Source: a bacterium
Lineage (GTDB): Bacteria > Auribacterota > UBA3054 > B51-G9
Assembly: GCA_029933535.1 (NCBI GenBank)
Contig: JAOZNZ010000049.1
Location: forward strand, 1-12,047
Length of the DNA: 12,047 nt
Direction: 5' to 3'
Shown here: piece by piece, positions 7,280 through 12,047 of the stretch
Numbering within the stretch: the stretch's first letter is position 1
Layout of the letters: the number at the start of each line of letters is the position of its first letter
Notes under the pieces: generated by a model
Database searches by the model: none
What the model was told of the DNA's origin: nothing
Seen by the model: only the letters and a program-made list of their open reading frames with translations
Program-made: the position numbers and the translations under genes

Positions 7280-8932
7280 ATGACTCCAAATCCGGCTAAT
7301 CCATTGATTGTACAAAGTGATCGCTCGGTTCTTCTTGAAGTGGATAATCCACTTTACGAATCGGCTCGCGATAAACTTGCTCTGTTCGCGGAACTTGAAA
7401 AAAGTCCTGAGCATATTCATACGTATCGCATCACTCCCCTTTCAATATGGAACGCTACCGCTGCGGGATTGCAGCCTCAGGAAATAATTGATGCACTGAA
7501 ACAATTCAGTAAATTTTCCGTGCCGGAAAATCTTCAGCACGAAATTATTGAAACAGCATCAAGATATGGCCGCATTTCTCTTGTGAAAAAAAATGATGAT
7601 TTGCTGCTTGAGGTTGATAGCATTAAACTTGCGGTGCAAATTGAGCATCATCCTAAAACAATTCCTCTCATTGAATTTCATTCTGAAAAAAGCTTTCGTA
7701 TTCAGCCGAAATTCAGAGGAGAAATTAAACGCGTGCTTACTAAAATCGGTTTCCCGGTTAAAGACCTGGCAGGCTACGTTCAGGGAACTCCTTTGGACGT
7801 TAATCTTAGCTGCGACCTCGCAGTAAGAGATTACCAAAAAGATGCCGCCGATAATTTCTATCAGGGCGGCGGAAAAGAAGGTGGATGCGGGGTTGTCGTT
7901 CTTCCTTGCGGTGCAGGTAAAACTATTGTCGGCATTACCGCTATGTCAAAGGTTAAAACTCATACATTGATTCTCAGCGCTAATATTACCGCGTTAAGAC
8001 AATGGCGGCAAGAACTTCTCGATAAAACAAATCTTAAACCTGAAGATATTGCCGAGTATTCAGGCAGCATAAAAGAAATCGCGCCGGTAACTCTTTGCAC
8101 TTACCAAATTTTAACTTACAGGCCGGATAAACATACCGATTATTTTCCGCATTTTAACATCTTTCACAAAAGAAACTGGGGGCTGATTATTTATGATGAG
8201 GTTCATCTCCTGCCGGCTCCGGTTTTTAGAATTACTTCCGATATCCAGGCTCGCAGGCGACTTGGCCTGACAGCAACTTTAATTCGTGAAGACGGAAAAG
8301 AAACGGAAGTGTTCAGCCTTGTCGGTCCTAAAAGATATGATATGCCATGGAAAGAACTTGAAGCTCAGCAATGGCTCGCAAAAGCTGAATGTAATGAAAT
8401 CCGTGTTCCTCTGCCTGAAAGCGAAGAACTTAATTACGCAATTTCCGCCGACAGGCAAAAATTCAGGATTGCTTCTGAAAATCCACGAAAACAGGAAGTT
8501 ATTCTTAAACTTATTGAACAACATAAAAATGATAGAATTTTAATTATCGGACAGTACATTTCACAATTGAGAACTCTTGCTAAAAAACTCGATGCACCTC
8601 TGATTACAGGACAAACTAAACAAACAGATAGAGATATCCTTTATAGCAGGTTCAGAACAGGCGAAATTCAATTGCTTATCGTTTCTAAAGTCGGTAACTT
8701 TGCCGTTGATCTGCCGGACGCAAATGTCGCTATTCAGGTTAGCGGAACTTTTGGATCACGGCAGGAGGAAGCACAGCGTCTTGGCAGAGTTTTAAGGCCG
8801 AAATCGGGTGATAATCAGGCTCATTTCTATACTATTGTAACTTATAATTCTACTGAACAGGACTTTGCTATGAAACGACAACTGTTTCTAACCGAACAAG
8901 GTTATTCATACTCTATTAAAAATTTTAATTAG
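7280..8932 (+). CDS. XPB-type DNA helicase/translocase
   Basis: Superfamily 2 ATP-dependent DNA translocase related to eukaryotic XPB/Ssl2. Residues 8-115 are an XPB N-terminal domain (PLIVQSD at 8-14; ITPLSIWNATAAGLQPQEI at 51-69; the VPENL..I..ASRYGRISLV stretch at 81-102), close to human XPB (LTAYSLYAAVSVGLQ). The core follows: Walker A PCGAGKT (209-215), DEVH box (306-309), LTATL with the XPB-specific RED motif (Arg336-Glu337-Asp338), and motif VI QEEAQRLGRVLR (495-506). DLPDANVAIQ and FLTEQGYSYSI near the end also match XPB. The 550-residue length suits bacterial XPB (Rv0861c is of similar size) and is shorter than human XPB, which has long linkers and tails. The start codon abuts the stop of the p52-like gene. 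In eukaryotes XPB drives promoter opening and nucleotide excision repair; in archaea it pairs with the nuclease Bax1, which is absent here. Repair is the more likely bacterial role, but this is inference. The RED motif argues against RecQ-, RadD- or restriction-type helicases. Confidence 0.95.
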   Translation: MTPNPANPLIVQSDRSVLLEVDNPLYESARDKLALFAELEKSPEHIHTYRITPLSIWNATAAGLQPQEIIDALKQFSKFSVPENLQHEIIETASRYGRISLVKKNDDLLLEVDSIKLAVQIEHHPKTIPLIEFHSEKSFRIQPKFRGEIKRVLTKIGFPVKDLAGYVQGTPLDVNLSCDLAVRDYQKDAADNFYQGGGKEGGCGVVVLPCGAGKTIVGITAMSKVKTHTLILSANITALRQWRQELLDKTNLKPEDIAEYSGSIKEIAPVTLCTYQILTYRPDKHTDYFPHFNIFHKRNWGLIIYDEVHLLPAPVFRITSDIQARRRLGLTATLIREDGKETEVFSLVGPKRYDMPWKELEAQQWLAKAECNEIRVPLPESEELNYAISADRQKFRIASENPRKQEVILKLIEQHKNDRILIIGQYISQLRTLAKKLDAPLITGQTKQTDRDILYSRFRTGEIQLLIVSKVGNFAVDLPDANVAIQVSGTFGSRQEEAQRLGRVLRPKSGDNQAHFYTIVTYNSTEQDFAMKRQLFLTEQGYSYSIKNFN

Positions 8933-8978
8933 ACGGCACTCGAAAAGTACTGTACATTTTATTCGACATGCGACACAA

Positions 8979-9005
8979 AATAACTATTAACGAATAACTA
9001 TTAAC
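8979..9005 (+). repeat. 13-base direct repeat just before lpxA
   Basis: AATAACTATTAAC occurs at 8979-8991 and again at 8993-9005, a period of 14 bases, ending five bases before the lpxA start codon. The reverse complement contains GTTAATAGTTA, the same word seen in the heptamer array at 4850-4860. The rest of the 78-base spacer (8933-8978) holds the palindromes AGTACT and TGTACA and a weak TCGAA/TTCGA pairing, not enough for a terminator call. No Shine-Dalgarno is visible for lpxA. Confidence 0.85.
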
Positions 9006-9010
9006 TGACT

Positions 9011-9814
9011 ATGCCAAATATTCATCCTACCGCAGTCGTTGACCCAAAAGCAAAAATTGATGACTCCGCAATTATTGGGCCTCATTGCGTTATTGGTCCT
9101 GATGTAACTATCGGGCCCGAATGTAATTTAATCGCTTTGTGCTATATCGCCGGGCACACAACTCTTGGCGCTAATAATATGGTTTATCCCGGCGCTTCAA
9201 TTGGTGCACCGCCTCAAGACACTTCGTTTGATCTGTCAAAAACTTCTTATGTTCAAATTGGCAGTAATAATGTTTTCAGAGAAAATATTTCCATTCACAG
9301 AGGTTCAAAAGAATTTTCTATTACTAAAGTTGGAAACGATTGCTACATTATGGCAAATACTCACATAGCTCATGATTGTCAGCTCGGTAATAATGTTGTT
9401 ATGGTTAACTTTGCCGGACTTGCAGGTTATGTTACTCTTGGCGATGGATGTTTTTTATCCGGGAATGCCGTGATTCACCAGTTTTGCTCTGTCGGCAGAT
9501 TTTCGATGTTAAGCGGCGTATCAGCTATTTCAAAAGATCTTCCCCCTTTTATGATTGCTGATGGAAGAAACGGTGCTGTAAGATCTGTCAACATAATTGC
9601 AATGAGAAGAAATGGTTTTTCAAACAAAGCTATTCGCGCTATTAAAGATGTTTATAACATTTTCTATCGCGGCGATTTAAACGTTAAAAACGCTATCGAA
9701 AAAATTAAAACCGAACTTGAACAAACTCCCGAAGTTGCTGAGTTTGTCTCTTTTGTTGAAAATTCTGAACGCGGCGTTCTTTCACAAGGAGTTGCTAAAG
9801 GAAGAAGAGATTGA
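9011..9814 (+). CDS. lpxA: UDP-N-acetylglucosamine acyltransferase LpxA
   Basis: First enzyme of lipid A synthesis: it transfers a 3-hydroxyacyl chain from acyl carrier protein to the 3-OH of UDP-GlcNAc in the cytoplasm, working as a trimer. The N-terminal two thirds is a left-handed beta-helix of hexapeptide repeats (IHPTAVVDPKAKIDDSAIIG from residue 4 onward). The active site is plain: HIAHDCQLGNN (118-128), where His121 corresponds to E. coli His125, and HQFCSVG (156-162). Gly169 aligns with E. coli Gly173, the residue that sets acyl-chain length, so a long chain such as C14 may be preferred; this is inference. The C-terminal helical domain (about 190-267) matches E. coli (NIIAMRRNGFSNKAIRAIKD). 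The 267 residues are normal for the family. lpxC, lpxD and fabZ, which often adjoin lpxA, are not in the window. It shows that the host makes lipid A or had ancestors that did. Confidence 0.95.
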   Translation: MPNIHPTAVVDPKAKIDDSAIIGPHCVIGPDVTIGPECNLIALCYIAGHTTLGANNMVYPGASIGAPPQDTSFDLSKTSYVQIGSNNVFRENISIHRGSKEFSITKVGNDCYIMANTHIAHDCQLGNNVVMVNFAGLAGYVTLGDGCFLSGNAVIHQFCSVGRFSMLSGVSAISKDLPPFMIADGRNGAVRSVNIIAMRRNGFSNKAIRAIKDVYNIFYRGDLNVKNAIEKIKTELEQTPEVAEFVSFVENSERGVLSQGVAKGRRD

Positions 9815-9822
9815 GGAAAAAT

Positions 9823-9862
9823 TGGAATAATGGAATAATGGAATAATGGATTGATGGATTGA
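9823..9862 (+). repeat. five tandem octamers in the lpxA-aroF spacer
   Basis: Three copies of TGGAATAA (9823-9846) run directly into two copies of the related TGGATTGA (9847-9862). The array begins eight bases after the lpxA stop codon and ends where the CCCCC/GGGGG palindromic element starts. It is a short tandem repeat with a clear two-variant structure; function is unknown. Confidence 0.85.
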
Positions 9863-9895
9863 ATCCCCCTTTCCTAAAGGGGGTGCGGGGGATTT
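9862..9895. repeat. palindromic C5/G5 element with two alternative hairpins
   Basis: CCCCCTTT (9865-9872) pairs perfectly with AAAGGGGG (9876-9883) around a CCT loop. The same C run in AATCCCCC (9862-9869) can instead pair with GGGGGATT (9887-9894), a competing 8-bp stem. There is no T run after either hairpin, so it is not a standard terminator, although it would strongly structure an lpxA transcript. Elements of this look (C5 and G5 blocks around a short AT core) occur dispersed in many environmental genomes in my recollection; copy number here cannot be checked. After it come two copies of TGACACCT (9899-9906 and 9913-9920) and a partial third, GGCACCT. Confidence 0.7.
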
Positions 9896-9939
9896 CCCTG
9901 ACACCTAAACACTGACACCTGGCACCTTTTATCTAAACT

Positions 9940-9944
9940 AAGGA
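9940..9944 (+). promoter_or_regulatory. Shine-Dalgarno AAGGA for aroF
   Basis: AAGGA sits nine bases before ATG 9954. It is the only clear ribosome-binding site in the window, since the other genes have AT-rich leaders, and it supports this start for DAHP synthase. Confidence 0.6.
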
Positions 9945-9953
9945 ATATAAATA

Positions 9954-10973
9954 ATGATTATCGTAATGCAGAAAGGCGCTTCTAAGCGCGATATCGAAAA
10001 TATCGAAAAAGAAATCGAAAACTTCGGCTATAAAGTTCATCCTATCTATGGTACCGAAAGAACCGTTATAGGAGCTATAGGAGACGAACGCGGTAAAGCA
10101 CGTCTCCAGGCTTTGGAAACTTCGCCTGGTGTTGAAAATGTCATACCGATTCTTAAGCCCTATAAACTTGCCGGGAAAGAGCTTCGAAAAGAAAAAACTC
10201 AAATTGAAGTTGTTCCCGGAGTTATTTTCGGTGGGAAAAAAATCCAGGTTATCGCAGGTCCATGCTCAGTTGAAAGTTTAGACCAAATTTGTGAAACCGC
10301 GGAAGCTATTAAAAAATCCGGCGCAACTATTCTTCGCGGCGGAGCATATAAACCAAGAACTTCCCCCTACAGTTTTCAAGGCCTTGAAAAAGAAGGCTTG
10401 GAAATGCTTCTCGAAGCTAAAAAAAGAACCGGCTTACCAATCGATACAGAAGTTATGAAGGAAAGCGTGGTTAACCTTGTTTCTGAATATGCTGATATAA
10501 TTCAAATCGGCACACGGAATATGCAGAACTTTGATCTGCTTAAAGCTGTTGGGATGTCTGACAAACCTGTACTCTTAAAACGCGGCCTGGCTAACTCAAT
10601 TAAAGAATGGCTTATGTCCGCTGAATATATTATGGCTCAGGGAAATTTGAACGTTATTCTTTGCGAACGCGGTATTAGAACTTTTGAAACTTCAACCAGA
10701 AATACTCTTGACCTCAGCGCGGTGTCAGTATTGAAAAAAGAAACTCACTTGCCTGTTGTGGTTGACCCAAGTCACGCTACCGGACATTGGGATTACATTG
10801 AAGATATGTCTCTCGCTGCTATCGCCGCCGGCGCTGACGGACTTATGATCGAAGTCCATCCAAATCCTCATGAAGCCTGGTCTGACGGTTCGCAATCGCT
10901 AACTCCTCCAAAATTCGATTCTTTAATGAAAAAAGCTAAAAAAGTCGCCGAAGCAATTGGAAGAGAGATATAG
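9954..10973 (+). CDS. aroF: 3-deoxy-7-phosphoheptulonate (DAHP) synthase, type I-beta with regulatory N-domain
   Basis: First step of the shikimate pathway: condenses phosphoenolpyruvate with erythrose 4-phosphate to DAHP in the cytoplasm, feeding aromatic amino acid synthesis. Residues 1 to about 66 (MIIVMQKGASKRDIENIEKE onward) form the ferredoxin-like (ACT-like) domain seen in Thermotoga maritima DAHP synthase, which confers tyrosine/phenylalanine feedback inhibition there. The TIM barrel follows, with GPCSVES (102-108), the phosphate/PEP-binding KPRTSPYSFQG (133-143), GTRNMQN (186-192), LLKRG (207-211), DPSHATG (271-277), MIEVHPNP (298-305) and SDGSQSL (310-316). The expected metal ligands are all present: Cys104, His274, Glu300 and Asp311. 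At 339 residues it is almost the same length as the Thermotoga enzyme (338). It stands alone, with repeat-filled spacers on both sides and no other aro gene in view. The symbol aroF follows common bacterial annotation for this type. Confidence 0.95.
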   Translation: MIIVMQKGASKRDIENIEKEIENFGYKVHPIYGTERTVIGAIGDERGKARLQALETSPGVENVIPILKPYKLAGKELRKEKTQIEVVPGVIFGGKKIQVIAGPCSVESLDQICETAEAIKKSGATILRGGAYKPRTSPYSFQGLEKEGLEMLLEAKKRTGLPIDTEVMKESVVNLVSEYADIIQIGTRNMQNFDLLKAVGMSDKPVLLKRGLANSIKEWLMSAEYIMAQGNLNVILCERGIRTFETSTRNTLDLSAVSVLKKETHLPVVVDPSHATGHWDYIEDMSLAAIAAGADGLMIEVHPNPHEAWSDGSQSLTPPKFDSLMKKAKKVAEAIGREI

Positions 10974-10977
10974 GGAA

Positions 10978-11110
10978 CTAACCTAATTGATCTAATTTCT
11001 AATTGCTCTAAACAATTAACAAACTCCAAAGCACCAACAAACTTTTTGATATTGTGTATTGGCCATTGGGATTTATTTAGGTCAATTAGATCAATTAGGT
11101 TAATTAGAAA
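10978..11110. repeat. inverted AATTAG-nonamer repeats in the spacer after aroF
   Basis: The right side holds four 9-base units (11075-11110): ATTTAGGTC, AATTAGATC, AATTAGGTT, AATTAGAAA. The left side (10978-11013) holds the reverse-complement words AACCTAATT and GATCTAATT plus shorter variants. Positions 10979-10997 and 11084-11102 are a perfect 19-bp inverted repeat separated by 86 bases. The core between them (about 11014-11074) contains AAACTCCAAAGCACCAACAA and, facing it, a TTGGCCATTGGGATTTATTT half, which looks like a degenerate longer palindrome. No ORF, tRNA or terminator was recognised in the 181-base gap. It could be a dispersed palindromic repeat; function unknown. Confidence 0.75.
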
Positions 11111-11154
11111 TTTAAAAATTGTCAATATTTATAATCTTAAATTAAGTTAAAGTA

Positions 11155-12047
11155 ATGTCTTCCAATTTCTACATCCCCACAACCGTTTCTAAGGAAGCGC
11201 AGGATTTTATAAAAACTTTCAACCGTGAAACGCGTGATAATAATATCACTCCAAAAGCTAATGATATCAAAAACTGGGAAGAATATAATAATAATTTCTT
11301 ATCCGTCAGCAAAGAAAGCAACAATCTCGTTGTAAAAAAATTCCAACCAACACTTAAAAAAATAAATTTCGATGGTGTTGCTGCACTTGAAATCACTCCC
11401 GATAATTGGAAAGACAATGGTAAAATTATTGTTTATATTCATGGCGGAGCTTATACTTTATCCTCATCGGAAGCTTCTTTGGTTAATTTTGTTCCCCTTG
11501 CTGATAAAATAAAAACACGCATTATTTCAATAGATTATTCTCTCGCTCCAAAAGCAAAATGGCAAACTGTAATTAATGAAGTCATCACAGTCATTAAAGG
11601 AATTTACAAAAATTTCAACCCGGAATCAGTGGGCATTTACGGCGATTCTGCAGGTGGCGGACTTGCCGCTTCAGCAGTTTTGAAAATGAGAGATGATGGA
11701 TTTGAAATGCCCGGCGCTGTTGTTTTATGGTCACCGTGGGCGGATATCACGGAAACCGGTGATACGTATTACACTTTAAAAGATAATGAGCCGGCATTCT
11801 TATACAAAGCCGGATTAGAATTTTGCGCAAATTCTTATGCTGATCCTGCCAATCAAAAAAATCCTTATGTTTCTCCCGTTTACGGTGATTTTACAAAAGA
11901 TTTTCCACCAACATTAATTCAAGGTGGAACAAAAGAAATTCTTCTGAGTAATTTTGTCAGACTTTACCAAAAAATGGATCTGGCAGGTGTTGATGTAAAA
12001 CTGGATTTATACGAAGGAATGTGGCATGTCTTTCAAAGCTGTTATAA
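11155..12047 (+). CDS. alpha/beta hydrolase, hormone-sensitive lipase (HSL) family esterase, partial
   Basis: The reading frame opens at ATG 11155 and runs off the right edge without a stop, so the C-terminus is missing. Translation gives HGGA (residues 96-99, the HSL-family oxyanion-hole motif, usually HGGG), DYSLAP, and the nucleophile elbow GDSAGG (163-168, Ser165). PPTLIQGGTKEILL (251-264) carries the probable acidic residue at Glu261, where many relatives have Asp, and EGMWHVF (287-293) supplies His291, so the full catalytic triad is in view. Only a few tens of residues can be missing. The predicted role is hydrolysis of short-chain carboxylic esters or acetyl groups; the natural substrate is unknown. 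There is no signal peptide, so it should be cytoplasmic. The leader (AAATTAAGTTAAAGTA) has no Shine-Dalgarno. It follows aroF after a repeat-filled gap and need not be cotranscribed. Confidence 0.9.
   Translation, partial: MSSNFYIPTTVSKEAQDFIKTFNRETRDNNITPKANDIKNWEEYNNNFLSVSKESNNLVVKKFQPTLKKINFDGVAALEITPDNWKDNGKIIVYIHGGAYTLSSSEASLVNFVPLADKIKTRIISIDYSLAPKAKWQTVINEVITVIKGIYKNFNPESVGIYGDSAGGGLAASAVLKMRDDGFEMPGAVVLWSPWADITETGDTYYTLKDNEPAFLYKAGLEFCANSYADPANQKNPYVSPVYGDFTKDFPPTLIQGGTKEILLSNFVRLYQKMDLAGVDVKLDLYEGMWHVFQSCY

Noticed and set aside
7280..8932. Helicase as part of a restriction, phage or defence system
   Set aside because: The N-terminal XPB domain, RED motif and p52-like neighbour fit XPB. 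No nuclease, methyltransferase of restriction type, or phage gene adjoins it, and the flanking genes are housekeeping.
8941..8972. Hairpin after the XPB gene as a terminator
   Set aside because: Only a 5-bp TCGAA/TTCGA stem with a large loop forms, and no T run follows.
9920..9935. TGGCACC as a sigma-54 -24 element near aroF
   Set aside because: The -12 GC expected ten bases after the GG is absent (positions 9933-9934 read CT), and the site overlaps the TGACACCT repeat family. No other spacer gave a better -24/-12 match.
10868..11417. Minus-strand ORFs at 10868-11125 and 11169-11417
   Set aside because: They are antisense to aroF and to the alpha/beta hydrolase, and span the repeat-filled spacer. 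There are no recognisable motifs in their translations, while the plus strand has clear conserved proteins.

Overview
The window is about 12 kb and every supported gene lies on the plus strand. Base composition is AT-rich. LpxA and a signal-peptide-bearing protein point to a cell with an outer membrane. Most start codons follow AT-rich leaders with no clear Shine-Dalgarno sequence (aroF, with AAGGA, is the exception). The intergenic spacers carry short tandem repeats. Together these suggest a Bacteroidota/Ignavibacteriota-like (FCB group) bacterium, but this assignment is tentative. There is no tRNA, rRNA, CRISPR array, transposase or phage gene in the window, so it reads as ordinary chromosome.

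Layout: (1) 100-1155, a GHMP-family sugar kinase, richer in GC than what follows. (2) A 200-base gap with a candidate terminator and a candidate sigma-70-type promoter. (3) A tight group made of rpoN (sigma-54, 1356-2909), an exported TPR-like protein (2906-4045, ATGA overlap) and a SpoU/TrmH-family RNA methyltransferase (4049-4840, 3-base gap). (4) A gap with six GTTAAYN heptamers. (5) A compact three-gene module at 4918-8932: a 69-residue protein, a 720-residue protein and a 550-residue XPB-type helicase. The first two overlap by 11 bases and the last two abut with no gap. (6) lpxA (9011-9814), a repeat-filled spacer, aroF/DAHP synthase (9954-10973), another repeat-filled spacer, and an HSL-family alpha/beta hydrolase cut by the right edge (11155-end).

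The most interesting content is the three-gene module. The helicase has the XPB hallmarks: an N-terminal XPB domain, Walker A, DEVH box, RED motif and motif VI. The 720-residue neighbour carries a domain homologous to that N-terminal domain and also resembling the p52/Tfb2 subunit of eukaryotic TFIIH. The 69-residue protein has the length and motif spacing of TFIIH p8/Tfb5, which in eukaryotes binds the p52 C-terminus. The operon therefore reads as a bacterial counterpart of the TFIIH XPB-p52-p8 translocase subcomplex. The XPB assignment is firm, the p52-like assignment is good, and the p8-like assignment rests on alignment by eye against remembered sequences, so it needs a profile or structure test.
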